Positions 22,990 through 36,105 are shown, counted from the first letter of the stretch. The stretch is 64,000 nt of DNA from Brasenia schreberi (GCA_036023115.1 JAYKKT010000036.1:4799501-4863500); one strand, 5' to 3'. The notes: generated by a model not told the origin, from the letters alone. Numbers and translations are program-made.

Positions 22990-23428
22990 ATTTCCATCCT
23001 TATGTAGCCAAAATTCTGAGTTAAAAAGAGCATCAATCACGGTTAATTTTGCTTGATGACTTAACATATTTAACAACCACAAAAGCTTGATAACTATACA
23101 TCTTAAAATAAAATGCTTGACAAAAGAATTCTCAAAATAATTGCTCTTGATTAGATTTTTTTTCACCATTTACTTAGTATACATAGATGCCAATAACAGA
23201 AAAACTCATTTTGCCTAAGAGCCTAGAGGCAATCAGCAATTGGTAAGAGCCTTCTCTTACTCTTACTAATTATTAAGGAACCTAATATATTGTGGATTTA
23301 TCATCACATTTTAATCCAAAAATTTAATACATTAAGTTTATAAAATCTTTTCATTTATATGACATTTCTTAGTCAATTTATTTTCAAGGTAAGATTTATT
23401 CATTTGTACTTTTCAATTCTTATAATTA

Positions 23429-23770
23429 GTGTTTGGAATCAAATAAAATTAGAAATGATTTGATTTTATTTAAAAAATCAATGCATTTTTGATTAAAACT
23501 CATTATTAAAAATAAGATTTAAATTAATTTAAAAAATTATTTTTTCATATTTAAAACTCGATAAAAATAAAAATTAATTTGATTTAATTTTATTATTTTA
23601 CTGCTTTTAATATTTAACACCAATGAGTGGTAATTAATGAGAATAAAATAAAATAGCCTTTTAATTTAAAATCAAATTAAATCTTATTAAAATTGATAAG
23701 ATTTTTTTAGAAATAAATTTATAAAATTTTAAAAATTAAATTATTTATTATTTTATAACATTCCAAACAT
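23429..23770. mobile_element. AT-rich MITE with TGTTTGGAAT-type inverted ends
   Basis: The left end AGTGTTTGGAATCAAAT pairs with the right end, whose reverse complement reads ATGTTTGGAATGTTATAA. The 340 bp between are extremely A/T-rich with many AATTAAAT palindromic words, so the whole could fold. It has no coding capacity. The superfamily is uncertain. Confidence 0.55.
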
Positions 23771-25030
23771 AAAATTTAATTCACAAACTAAATCAATTTT
23801 TATTTTTTCACATTTCAAAATTCAATCAATCAAGACTGTCCCAAGTTAGTCAATTCCCAGATAGGAGTCCCTTTGACTCGAGGATGTTCTGTCCAACATG
23901 CGCCTCATTTATAGATGCTGCTAGTTTCTGTAATCACTTTGCTATGCTATCAGGGCAGCTCATCACAGAGTCATCAGTCACGTGGGTGGGGATAGTGAGA
24001 ACTACTAGTATCATGGTTTGCCTTGCGTTTGTGATTTAATACTCTTCATTTCCCTTTCGTTTTCTGTTTCTGATGTTAGACAGCACGTAATCTATTTTAT
24101 TTTTCTTTCCACAATTCACTAACAATTGACTACAAATAATCCCCTTGTGATAATAGTAAAAATAACAATTCACCATTTGGTTATTTCTAAAGTTTTTTAA
24201 GAAAAAAATTAACAAAAGAATCATTAATAATATAAAATTAAAACTAAAGGATCAATAACTATTCTCCATGTTAGAAATGACCATTCGAAAATGGTTAATT
24301 GGTTATTTCCGTTAATTTTATACTGTTAGCGGTATTTCTTCTTTAAATCTTCTTCTATCTTTTGGGGTATTCAAGCTAGTTTCTAAGTTCTAAATAAGAA
24401 AATAATATTATTTTTATAAAGCAATATCACGGGTGGTGGCGCTGGTTGGCTGGGGCGCGTAGGTCATCATGGGCCTTATAATCCCGAAGGTCGAGAAGCC
24501 TTGCTACTCTCATACCAATTGGGCGCTGCTGCTACTTCAGTTGGCTCATTACTGCTATAATACGTTCTCTGCCTTAAAACGATCGAATGTTATGGACTTG
24601 TCTTAGTAGTCTTCAGCGCTACATAGTAAACAAGGTACAAATAATTTCCTTTTGAATATGGGATAGCAATGATTGTCTTATTGTTAAATTGAATGAAGCA
24701 TGTAAAGGTCAAGTACACGTTAGCTATAAAGAACATTATCAAAAATTAAACTTTGCGTATTACTATTTTGCTTTGAACAATTTTACTTCTTCAAGCAGTG
24801 CTATTTTGTAAATACGTAAATTTGGATTCATACACGTTGAATCCAGGAGATAAGAATGAGATAAACCAAATCTACAACTCAACCTTAACTTTTCTCCACC
24901 CTCCTTTCACATAATTCTCAGTGACTTTCTGTCCTGCTTACACTCTTGCTTCTAGGGGATCAATTTACCAGGCCATTATTACGGCTTTTCTCGTGAGTAA
25001 TAGATGAGTTCAGCGAAATTGGTGAATCAG
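23771..25030. other. Intergenic, no gene recognised
   Basis: A locally GC-richer patch lies at 24430-24540 (GGTGGTGGCGCTGGTTGGC) without a recognisable ORF. The remainder is AT-rich. Confidence 0.4.
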
Positions 25031-25072
25031 AATCTCTTTGGGCAAACTCAAATCACTATGATGTAATTTCAG

Positions 25073-25265
25073 CTGTTCACCACCATTTTGGGGACCTTCA
25101 CAAGTTAACTCCATAGGTTGTCTGAATCACTAGTAGGAAGTCTTCCAGTTTACCAAGGGACTTTAACCACTTTGTCAACTGTTCACCACCATTTTGGGAG
25201 ACCTTCACAAGTTAACTCCATAGGTTTGTCTGAATCAAGTAGGAAGTCTTCCAAGGTTGCAAGGA
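25073..25265. repeat. Tandem duplication inside the FPP last-exon remnant
   Basis: CTGTTCACCACCATTTTGGG, ACCTTCACAAGTTAACTCCA and GTAGGAAGTCTTCCA occur twice, offset by about 106 bp. On the minus strand this duplicates the EDFLLDSD...PMELTCEG segment and adds a stop. Confidence 0.85.
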
Positions 25266-25810
25266 CTCAACTAGCCGTCCAAGAGATGCAATGGTTTTCT
25301 TGGCAATCAGCAAATCTACTAGCAGCAAATGCAGAGTCTTTCTCCTGCAATAGAAGATGCGAAGCTCTTTATATGACAAAAGACAAGTATAAAATGGTTA
25401 CCGCAAGACATTTAATTAACAACTGTCGCTGTTGTTACTCATTAGGTATCAAATGCAATTTCAACATAACAAAGACATTTAAAGGGTCGTGTTATATGCA
25501 TTACGTAATTGACAATTTTCATCATAAAAAGCAGTGGGAGATTGTTAGCTAGTATGTTTCTGCCAATACAGAATAAATTGAAAATAGTCTTTAAAATATA
25601 GACTTCATAATAAGTGTTAGTAAACTGACCTGCTTTAACTTCAACCCTTATTAACACCTTCCCTACGTAATATCTTCGGCATCTTTGCCGAACTTGAGCT
25701 TCATGCTTCATTCTCAAAGCTTCATCCTCCAACTACTTGATCAAATTCTCAACAGACAAAGCTCGCTCCTTCTGAATCTCTTCCTCCAATGAACTGATTT
25801 TTGATTCTTC

Positions 25811-26005
25811 TACCTCAGTTTGAGCAAGTCAGCAGTTTTGACTCAGCTATCTCCTTCTTTGTTCTTCGATTTGCTTTTAGTTCCTTCCCAACAACCCATT
25901 TGATTTACCTCAGTTTGAGCAAGTCTGAGTTTTGACTCAGCTACTCTCTTTGTTTTGGTTGCTTTAGCGTTCTTCATATGCTTCTTGATTTGATTTGTTT
26001 GCAAG
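25811..26005. repeat. 95-bp tandem duplication inside the FPP coiled-coil remnant
   Basis: TACCTCAGTTTGAGCAAGTC occurs at 25811 and 25906, and the following GTTTTGACTCAGCTA is also repeated. It duplicates the AESKLRLAQTEV coding segment with frame damage in each copy. Confidence 0.8.
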
Positions 26006-27429
26006 AGCTAACTGAGTTTGAGCTCTGCCACCTTCAACTCCGCTTCCCTTATCCGACTTCTATGTGATGCCTCAAGCTGCAATTGACACTCGGATTTAAA
26101 CTCATCTCTACCTCAAGTTTATCTGCCTCCATTTTCTCCAGCTTCTTTTTCCAATTCAGCATTCATTGTACCCTGGCCAACATTAGGTTGATCTGATGCT
26201 ACTCCTGCCCCAACAAAAATTGCTTCCACTTCCTGGTATCTGGCAATGTAGCGAGCCTTTCCATCTCAAGGAAATCATCCATTAAGGAAAGATTTGCAGG
26301 TCCTGAAACACTAAAACGCTTCTTGCCATTGACCTCATTCTTGAACTGATCCAGTTCAGCAATTAAAGCAGATGCCCATGAATCAGAACAGCCGATTTCC
26401 TTCTCATTCAACTCCAAGCTACCAGCCTTACTAGAAGAGCCATGAATTTCCTGCAAGTCATTTTCAATGGCAAACAAACGGTCTCCATTCTCTGATTGAC
26501 TATCACCTAAGGATTCAACAAAGACTGATGAAGACACAGATCTGTGGTCAGCCTCCTGAACTGCTGCTGATGGCGTATGCCAACCAGGTGATGTTTTCCT
26601 TGCTAAAGCTCGTAACTTTCGGCATTCACCCTCAAGCCGTGCTACTTTCTTGATGCTCTCAAGATGTTGCTTACTTGCAGACTCTGCAGATTGCGTACTC
26701 AGGTCCCTCTCAATGCTTCTAACCTCCAACTCCTCTGTACACATAATGAGTTCACGCTTTAGAGCAGCATTTTCCTGCTCGGCAAACTCAAGCCTTGCTT
26801 TTATATTAGCGGAAGGAGAATCAGTTTTTGCAGCCTTGAGCTGGGCCTCAAGTTTAATCACCCGGTTCTCAAGCTCAGACTTGGAGGCATCCCATTCCCT
26901 GGTTTTTTCAACAAGTGTTTCATGAATCTTTTGCTCTTCCTCTTCCTTAGCCTGGTGTAACTGATGAACACATTCCTTAAGTGCAGCATCAAGATGACCA
27001 ACACGTCCTTGAAGTAATGAGTTCTCCTGTGTCAGAGCTTCAAGTTTCTTCTTCAAAGTGATGGCTTCAGTTTCAGCCTTCTCCCAACCTTCAAGTGAAG
27101 TGAGCCACACATGATGAAACTCATTAATTTATACTAGCCACTGAAGGTAAATTCAACCAGAAAGCTCAGACGTTATAAGGAGTAATTTATTACAACTTAC
27201 CTGCAACAGCTTCCTCAGCAACCTTCGCATTTTGCTTCACCAGATCTTCCTTTGCACTGACGTTCAGCAAAGCAGCTGACAATTTCTCACTTAGATTCTT
27301 CAGGATCTCATCAGAAGTCCCAGCCACCATGTTTTCTGATGACTCTGTTTGTGATTGACCACTACTTGGAGATGTCTTTGGAGACTCCGTTTGTGATTGA
27401 GCATGGTTTGGAGATGCCTTTGAAACTTC

Positions 27430-29943
27430 CTGACAAATTCCTAGATAATCACTCAAAAGAATCTAAAGCTTGCATAGCACAACATAAAATCACATTCCTT
27501 GAGCAAGCAAACAATGTCATGCAGCATATTGGAAAGGAAAAAAACATCAAACCAATTATGCCAAATGACAATCTCCAGTATTGCTGAAAACCCAGCTGCT
27601 TTTAAGTTGTTAGATGTACTACGTGAAGTTTTATCACCGGTGGCAATACCCCTTCAGCATTCCCTCGCATAGAAGACCCTCTTTAACCTGAAACTCAAAA
27701 ATTAAAGTAGTTGGGCCTCCCAACAGCATCAGGAACTGAAGTCGCCTTTGTTGGGATAGTGGACCTTCTGCTCATCTATGTATATTTTTGGCTACTTCAA
27801 GAGCTTCAAATTTGTTTATTGACATAATGCAAATACTACAAAATGCTTGATAGAAATATAGTTAAAACCAGCAAGTGGAAAGTGGTCTACAATATATTAA
27901 GAAAACTTCAAGGAACTAATGCTAGTACAACAAGGCAGAGTTCAGCCAGTCCACCATCTGCCAGATCTTACAAGCCTACTTCACTAGTAGCTGAAGGCAG
28001 CTAAAATAGGATGGTAAGAACCCCATGCTCCAACATTTGAATGTGGCATCTGTTGCATATACAACAGTCTCGAGATACCTCAAAAAATACCCTCTAGTGG
28101 CTCCTCTGTGAGTAAAAAAGAGTGTCTTCTAGGAATGATATTCATTCATTTGTTGCTCAATGTTTTGTTTGTTGCTCAATGTTTTGTACTAAGCATCAGA
28201 AACTCTTTACAAATTTCTGGTGGACTTTCAAGTAATTAAAAGACTATGTTACTAGTCACTCTAGCAACTACATCACTGCCCTTTTAGATCCCACCGAACG
28301 TCGCCAACAATCTAAAAAGAATTGCTGAAGGTTTAAATTTTGTCACTGCGGATCACCTATCCGGTTGTTCAGCAACAACGAGTCAGATGACCATCTCAAT
28401 AGGCTCATGGAGGTTAGGGACTCGGGGGTCAGACAATCTCAAATAACCAAGGAAAATATGTAAATCCTATGATGCATGGGTAAGGCAGAGTACCGATACT
28501 GAGTACTTACCTGGTACCAGTACACGTAGCAGTAATTGCATACAGGTTTTTAAAAATTTCGGATTTTAAATCCATTTAGTTACATGTACCGTGTACCATG
28601 ATCTTTTCAATTTTTTGTTATGAATAGGTCAAGTCAAACTAACACGATGTGGGTCAACTTGGTTTCAAGACCCAAACAGGTTATATTTTGATATTTAAAC
28701 TATATGTTACGAAATTGAGACTTCCATATGATGCAATTTTCTTGTTTGAGATATTACGTTTTTTGTTGAAGTCATGTTATGTTAAGATTTATATGTTCCA
28801 ATTTTATAAGTTCTACATTATATTGTATAGTCAGCTTTGTACAATTTTAATTACATATATATGTATGTATGTTTATTTTTATATAAGTGACACATATGGA
28901 CATTATATTTTTTAAAATTATAGTCCCGGTACCGATGCCGTACCCATATCCGTGAACCATAGTGTAAATGGCATCCTCCAACCTCTCTAGGGAAATAAAT
29001 GAGAACAAGCAGATAACCATTAGCATGGAAAGGCGCATGACACACAAAAATCCGGAGGTTCATGGACACATGATTTTTCACTACTAGATACTAATAAAGA
29101 GTTGATAGCATGACCAATAACTGCTTTGGAGAGAGAGATTTTCCATTTCTCATAAAAAAGACCTTAATATCCAAGACTTCCAAGTGAACATCAGCATCTT
29201 TTTTCTTAATGACTTGTGGATTATTATTGCATAAAGAACCATTCTTAAATGCTTCATGCTCCTTTAGGATGTGTGAGCCTTTGTATTCCTGATAAGAAAA
29301 TTTTTCCTAGTATCCAAGCCAATATCTTTTATGGTTCCTATGGGTAACTCGTGATCATGTTAACATTTTCCCAAATGAAATAAACTGCTTGCACTTGAGT
29401 CAACAAAATAACGTAGAAGGAGACAAATGACAACTCCAAAGGAGTTGAGGAGAAGCAACACGGCATTGATGAAGGAGAGTTCATGAGGAAGACTACTATG
29501 ATGAACAAAACCATGCATTCATGTTGCATCCCATATGCGATTGGATTCAACGCCAGTGAAAAGATCCAGTATATATGAAGTAGGTACTAGTTGAATGAGT
29601 TTTCCTCTTAACTACAGTTCACATCTTAGAGAGGACCCGACCCATGGGGATTCATTCAAAGATATAATAGGTACGGCACTAAAAGAGAAATGAATAAAAG
29701 CTTCGGAACAATCAGCAACGTTTAAAGGAAGTTAAGAGACAGCAAAACATATTTACCAAACCTGAAATGAATATAAAACATAATGGATATTGCCTACTGG
29801 AGCATTGACATAGGCATCAATCCTGGGCATGCATTTAGAACAATGATGCATAACTATGTGATGAAGTTTTCTTTACACATTTGAAAATTTTATACTTGGA
29901 GAAATTTGACCAGCAAAATACTTGGTGTTAGAGCAAAGATTAC
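27430..29943. other. FPP intron 1
   Basis: A 2.5 kb intron between the donor CAG|GTAATC at 29943 and the acceptor TTTGTCAG at 27430. No element of clear identity was recognised. Open frames here lack coding character. Confidence 0.6.
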
Positions 29944-30051
29944 CTGATCATCGGTGCATCGTTCCGAGTGAGAAGACACCGAACCTGAGCTCTCAGTATC
30001 CCCAGAGGTTCTATCAGATCTTTTTCTCCACAGCCAACTCTTTCGTTCCAT

Positions 30052-30682
30052 GTGCGCGCTCAACTCGCTATTCTAAAATACAAGAAAAATCCTCAAGCAG
30101 CTGCAACGATCTCTACAAAGAAAAGATAGAAAGATAGCGAATGTCAGCAATCTTGCATGACCAGTACCAAATACTGTCGCATGCAAAACCAAATTGTAGA
30201 ACAGGATTCAGACAAGTTACCGAAATTTGAGAGAGAGAGACAGAGTCGCACCAATGGACGGATACACCCACTGCAAGTCCCTTTTTCTGTTCATTTAAAA
30301 CGTCAATGGTCCCAACCCAAATCGATGATGTCGGCTTCATTTTGTGTCAGAGGTTTAAGAAGGATTAAAACAAACTCAAACAAACGTAAGAAAGGAAGAA
30401 ATGGTCGCACTTAATATTCTTCCAAAAAAAACTAGGAAACGGCATTCAAGAAACTCGAATCCATTAAAGAAATAACGATGTGGGTAGTATTCAAAAATCT
30501 GAAAACAACAAATTAGGCAACAAGAATCCAAAAAGTCGAAGAAAATAATGCAAACATGATATGGGTGTGTGTGTCTTAGGATTCGGCCTCCTCTTGTAAA
30601 ATCAATCTTACATTAACCAAGAAACGAAAAGCAATGACGCCACCAACAAAAAAATTCCTCTTTTTCTAACCCCACATTGCGT

Positions 30683-30767
<85 letters not shown>

Positions 30768-31235
30768 AAAACTATGCTTTAGATCAGGAATTACCATAGG
30801 AGGAAGAAGACCAAGGAGTTTCAGTCATGGATTCGGAAAGAAAAGAGAAACTTCAAACAGAACAACAAAAGAAAAAGAGATCAACCCACAACGTGTCAGA
30901 GAAAAGAGAAGCTGAGAGATCGATGGGCAGAACAACAAGGGAAAGAGTGTACAAGGTTAGGAGGCAGAGATTATCAGACTATAGAAAAAAGCGTACCTGA
31001 GCCCCGAGTGGCCAACCATGTGATGACGGAAGAAACGGGATCGTGTGCAACGCAAAACTGGCGGAAACATGCCATGTTTTGACTGTTTTGAGCAATCGCT
31101 CTCTCTCTCTCTCTCTCTCTCTACCCCCTTTTCCTTTTTTCCCCTCAACCTGCCCTTTTCAAACTGGGTCTCCCTTATTCCCGCCCTCCACTTTGGGCTC
31201 CCCACATTAAATTTTTCTTACCTTTCAACATGATG
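30052..31235. promoter_or_regulatory. FPP 5' flank / 5' UTR with long (GA)n tract
   Basis: An uninterrupted (GA)n tract of about 80 bp lies at 30686-30766 and a (CT)n tract at 31098-31122. Long GA/CT tracts near plant promoters are known binding sites for GAGA-binding BBR/BPC factors (family knowledge). A regulatory role here is inference. Confidence 0.4.
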
Positions 31236-31249
31236 CCTCTCTCTCTCTA

Positions 31250-31395
31250 TCTATATATATATAGTACTTCCTGATGACACTCTCTAAACTTACAATTTCT
31301 TAGGTTTTCCAACTTCTCTCTCTATATATATAGTACTTCCTGATGACACTCTCTAAAGTTACAATTTCTTAGGTTCTCCAACTTCTCTCTCTCTC
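31250..31395. repeat. Tandem duplication of a 72-bp unit
   Basis: ATAGTACTTCCTGATGACAC followed by TCTCTAAA.TTACAATTTC and TTAGGTT.TCCAACTTCTC occurs twice, at about 31260 and 31332. The copies differ at two bases. Confidence 0.9.
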
Positions 31396-31399
31396 TCTC

Positions 31400-33045
31400 T
31401 GAGAGACAAAGTATAAAGATAGTGTCTTTTGTACCTCTCATCCCAAGGCATGCCACTTCTTAAATAAAGATTTTGGTTTGGAGTTCAATTCATATTAGGT
31501 CCAGGAAAGAACAATAATCAAGAGATTGTTCTCATAGAAATCTTTCTCTTAGTTATTAGAAACCATGTTTTGGCAGTTGAAACCCCAACATAAGACTGCA
31601 AGGTTTTGATCTCCTTTCTTAGGTCTCTATAAGTTTAAACTGGAATCGAACTGGGTCCGAAACTGGCCAAATCCAGACCCACAATTGAAACTGAGGTCAT
31701 ATATAATGCTCCTTTTATACTAGCACTGTTATAGAATAATGCTTTATATTGTATGTCTTGAAAGTATATAAATTTGCATACTTTTATATGAATTAAAATT
31801 CTACTAATACTGATTCCCTTTAGTTAAAGATTTGATGCAACATGCTGTTCTCAATGACTCTACTTAGAAAGACTGGCCATCTCACAAGTAACCTGGAAGC
31901 CAAAGGGGAGTGAGAGGCTTTTGTTTTATGAGGTGCTGCATGAGGAGAATCAAATCATAAATGTTGGGATCAATGAAGGATTTAAAGCTTCATGCAGGCT
32001 TTAAAAGATTGAAGTAAAATTTAGCCAACTTTTGTTTGAACTCACCCAATCTGTCTTTTTTCAGTTAATTTAAGTTATCATAAAGACTATATGCTTGTCA
32101 AGAGCAAATATTTGGAAATCTAAGATTCTTAAAGGAAAACTTTATTGCACTATAGAGGATTTATAAGCAGGACTACTGTGACTAATTGAGAATCCATGTT
32201 CAAAGATCTGTTTGAGTTTTATGTCGGTCCATCCGCTAACACAACCTAATATCAAATATTTGAATATTTCTTAAATAGAACTTTTTGCATATAAATGGTT
32301 TCTAATCGAAACTACCATTTATGTATTTTGTAGTTAGATTGATTAATGAAAAAGTTCTATAATCCATGGTAAAGAATCCAACTAAGTTTAAGCGAAAAGC
32401 TAGACCGCATGCACACACATGTACATGTACACACCCTCCTCTTTCTCGTCTGGGCTCAGGTGACGCTGTTGGACCATGTACACTGCCCATTTGGTATGGG
32501 AGAAGCTTGGTTTTGGTATTAACCCTAGTAAACAAAAGGAGATGAATTAGAGCTGTCTTTTGTTAATGTGTTCTCTCTATGTCATGTATTTGCAAGTTGG
32601 ACATGGATTGAAAGTCCAAGGTAGTTATAGCATCTATATTTAAAAGCTAAAGTATATGGTGGTAGGCAGAATTTTTTATTTATATAAGATTAATGTTCAT
32701 GGAAAGTCTTTTTTTCAGAATTATTGAAACTTGTTTGATAATATAAACAAATCGATTCTTGGTCCTTCATAGGAGAAAGGTCCGCCCAAGTCTTGTCAAG
32801 CTTGTTGTTGGCAATGGGCCCGAGAGGAAGGAATATGACAACCTTATCATGCATGACATATGGGGAAGAAACTTTGTTATTTGAGTAAAAGCTTATTATG
32901 TACTTCCTCTTTCTATGAAAGTTAATACCAATAAAGTATATTTTTAGAAATATATTCATGCTTTGAGATTGTTCAATGTATGTACCAAATTTGTTGACAA
33001 TTATGTTATATTTTGCAATATTTATGAAAGATGTTAATTTCCAGT
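31400..33045. other. Intergenic, no gene recognised
   Basis: AT-rich unique-looking DNA. Minus-strand frames at 32302-32535 and 32690-32959 have no recognisable domain. Confidence 0.4.
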
Positions 33046-33050
33046 AAAAA

Positions 33051-33260
33051 GGGCAACATGTAGCACAAAGCTTAATAGCTCAACTACCGAAGGGATCGGC
33101 TCACAAGTTAAAGGTCATGAGTTCAATACCCAAGGGCAACATGTAGCACAAAGCTTAATAGCTCAACTACCGAAGGGATCGGCTCACAAGTTAAAGGTCA
33201 TGAGTTCAATACCCAGCGTGTGCATAGGCTTAACCTTCTCCATTGTACCAATAAAAATGT
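33051..33260 (+). repeat. SINE-like element with tandemly duplicated tRNA-like head
   Basis: An 83-bp unit beginning GGGCAACATGTAGCACAAAG occurs at 33051 and 33134 with no visible mismatch. Each unit holds a box-A-like TAGCTCAACTACCGAAGGG and a box-B-like GAGTTCAATACCC. After the second copy a body GTGTGCATAGGCTTAACC leads to ACCAATAAAAATG. The layout is a tRNA-derived SINE whose head has been copied once more. Confidence 0.55.
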
Positions 33261-33703
33261 AACTTTTAGATCTATGAAGATGAACACATGATACCAATGT
33301 TTGTGTTTTAATAATTTATTCATAATTATTATACAGTCTTCAAGTGGATTTAATTAGCATGATATACAATTGGGTAGCTATCAACATCAAGGCTATGGTC
33401 ATATTCATGCCCTCATAGTGGGGGCAGTCCTAGGGTTTCATATGTGCTTGAGAGACCAAGATGATATGCTTTCCCGTTAAAATAACAGCAAAACTAAAGA
33501 GCCACATGAGACCATTCAAGCTTTGCCAGAGGAATAAATTTTTATTTTGGTCAGTTTGTGAAAAAAAGAAGCAGGAAATGTAAATATGTCTTTGACATGG
33601 AAAATGCAGCTTAACTGATTTTTTTTTTTAACTTCACCTATGCAGTCAGTGTGAGGATCATTGTTTGTTTTAAATTAGGCAAGTAGCCCACAATTATACT
33701 GGC

Positions 33704-34021
33704 TAGACATGGCCAGTTTGGATCTGACCCAGTGATTCCAACTGGAACCGAACTGGGCTGAGAATCAATGAAACCAAGGGCCACTCAGTTTGGTTCTGGT
33801 TTCACCTTCCATAGAACCAGACCTAGCCCGAAACCAAGACCAGTGGTTTCAATATTTTTTTTATTTTTTATTTAATTTTTAATGTTTGGTAAGTTCTTTG
33901 TGGTTTAAGGCTCAAACTGAAGCCACCCCAGAATTGGCAGTCCTAGAACCATAACAGGAACAAAACGGGAGCCGATTCGATTTCAGTTTCAGGTTCAAGG
34001 GTAACCGGAGCTGGCCATGAC
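33704..34021. mobile_element. Short TIR element, GGTTCC-rich family (copy C)
   Basis: The left end TAGACATGGCCAGTTTGG faces the right end GTCATGGCCAGCTCCGG (reverse complement). The interior holds repeated GGAACCGAACTGGG and GGTTCTGGTTTCACC type words and a T-rich centre. It is about 318 bp and non-coding. Confidence 0.55.
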
Positions 34022-34076
34022 CTTCAACTTGTAAGTCGACCTTTCCTATCCAGGTGAGCTATTTCTCTTTGTGAAA

Positions 34077-34079
<3 letters not shown>

Positions 34080-34171
<92 letters not shown>
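34080..34171. repeat. (CT)n microsatellite
   Basis: About 45 uninterrupted CT dinucleotides, directly after copy C of the TIR family. Confidence 0.95.
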
Positions 34172-34174
<3 letters not shown>

Positions 34175-34295
34175 TATTAGTTTGAGCAAACTGCCCCAAA
34201 TTATCACCACACATTTAACCATGGTTTATACTTTCTTTAAGTCATCAAATTTTGATGAGAGAACCCCATACTTCGCATCAATGTAGATCAAATGT

Positions 34296-34301
34296 TGTAT
34301 C

Positions 34302-34334
<33 letters not shown>

Positions 34335-34346
34335 GGGGGGGGGGGT
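34296..34346. repeat. (AT)n-(AG)n-(G)n compound repeat
   Basis: (AT)n, then (AG)n, then a run of about twelve G. Confidence 0.9.
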
Positions 34347-34349
34347 CCA

Positions 34350-34691
34350 GGGTCAGTTTTAGCAGATTGGTGAGAGGGGCAATGCGTGATCAACAAGAGG
34401 GTGACCTTCTGGAGTTGATTGCTTCCAAGCAAAGAGTTAGAACAGTCACATGCACCTGCTAACTTTTGTAATGACCATGACATATTCGGCCTACCAAACT
34501 TCTTTTGCCCTATTTTACATTAGTCTTTCCTTACGCATTTTATGGATTCATGTCTCCTTTATTCTAAGCAAGCTTGTTGAAGCACATCAACATCTAGGGC
34601 TCACAACCAATCCAATTGCTCGCTGTTCGGCTTGTGTTGAGCTTGTACCGTGTGGTCAAAAAAGCCCAATGAAACTAGCTTAGCTAGGGCT

Positions 34692-34724
<33 letters not shown>

Positions 34725-35340
34725 AAAAGAGAAATAGAGAGAGATTGGATCCTGCAAGGCTGCAATATCTTATGCATGATTACTTATATTATTTTTATTT
34801 TTGAAAGTCATGTGCAATACAATGATGTCTTTTATATTTTCAACTATTCTTATAATTTTTTAAATGAGACTCATGTCCTGGAAGTAAAGAACGGATATGA
34901 TATGTATCAGACGATACCAACCTGATGTCTCTAGCTCCCACACATGATTCACATTTGGATTTGATTTGGTTTAGAATCATTTAAACCGTAGACAAGTAAT
35001 GGATTTGGATTTACTTTATTTGGATTTACTTTCAAATTGTCTTTGAATTCACGTTAATGTTACGGTGTCACATTTGATGTATCATGTCATTCACTGATAT
35101 CGTGTCATCCAGTCATGTAAGTAGGTCTTTTCAATATTTTGGCTCCTCGGTGCTCTTCATTATAGAGGTCTATTCTCGAGTACATTTGAAATTTCCTGTG
35201 TTTTTCCTTAGTTGAGAGAGATCAATCGTGAGAGAGACGAGACTGGCTGATGTGCGTATGTTTTTGGGTTGATCTCATTCGATATATGGTAGAGCAACAC
35301 CATCACATATCACCAATGTGGATTGTATCATCCACTTTTC
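34350..35340. other. Intergenic, no gene recognised
   Basis: Includes a (GT)n run at 34698-34724. No coding region recognised. Confidence 0.4.
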
Positions 35341-35342
35341 GT

Positions 35343-35562
<220 letters not shown>

Positions 35563-35964
35563 AAGTGCATGTGTGAGACCTCACTAAAGAAATTGCTTAT
35601 CGAAAACCCACCAACGAGCCAAGCCATTAACAAGCCACAATATGTCGAGATGAGCCACGAGCAAAGCTAGCTCGGCTAGTCCAGCTCCCTGCCTACATCT
35701 ACTGCTATTATCATAATAATTGTTATTTCAGTATTTATTCTCATTTTATAATTGAAGTAGAATTTGTCAGTAGAACTGTATTTGTGAAGGGACGAGGAGA
35801 GTGGGCGAGCAGTATGTAATGATATGGTGTGGGATCCATGGCGGGTTGGATCGCATTAATGTTTGTGGGCCCATATCCATGATTTGGATTGCAGTACAAA
35901 TCATCTTCGTGAGTCTAAGCTAGACGATGGCTACCGTTCATTTTTGTGTCCAACCAAAAAGGCT

Positions 35965-36105
35965 GGCTATTTTTATTTTCTTTTGTTACAAGAGGACACT
36001 GAAGTCTAACACACATACCCACACACATGCACCTTCTACAAGTCGAACTCCCCACCAGCAGCAACGGTGCTAAACTGTCCTGCCATTGAGCTAACACTCT
36101 AAGTA
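35965..36105 (-). repeat. SINE-like element, tRNA-derived head
   Basis: On the minus strand TGTTAGCTCAATGGCAGGA (box-A-like) is followed about 30 bases later by GGGGAGTTCGACTTG (box-B-like). A body GTGCATGTGTGTGGGTATG and TTAGACTTCAGTGTCCTC ends in TTGTAACAAAAGAAAATAAA. No clear target duplication was found. Confidence 0.5.

Larger units (their letters stand above)
25040..30051 (-). pseudogene. Filament-like plant protein (FPP), 5' exons intact, 3' half frame-broken
   Basis: Exon 1 (29944-30051) encodes MERKSWLWRKRSDR and SSGSVSSHSER, the conserved FPP N-terminus. Exon 2 (27201-27429) has EVSKASPN, LSEKLSAALLNVSAKEDLVK and KVAEEAVAG. Exon 3 starts at 27088 with GWEKAE, RVGHLDAALKECVHQL, ERDLSTQSAESASKQ and LMDDFLEMERLATLP. 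Junctions are GT-AG and in frame. FPPs are long coiled-coil proteins of plant cells thought to bind MAF1/WPP-type nuclear-rim partners (family knowledge). After about 26240 the homology continues only in shifting frames (SDQPNVGQGTMNAELE, EKMEADKLEVEMSL, ALSVENLIK, KKTIASLGR, EDFLLDSD), with two internal tandem copies. As read, translation stops at 26199 after about 408 residues, against more than 600 in the family. Sequencing error cannot be excluded but would need many indels. Confidence 0.8.

Noticed and set aside
24430..24545. GC-rich patch as a gene fragment
   Set aside because: No frame longer than a few tens of codons and no recognisable motif.
25118..25552. Plus-strand frame of 144 codons
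   Set aside because: It is antisense to the FPP last-exon remnant and lies across its tandem duplication.
30686..30766. CRISPR-like or satellite array
   Set aside because: Pure (GA)n dinucleotide repeat with no spacers.
34071..34286. SLSLSL open frame
   Set aside because: (CT)n repeat translated; not a protein.
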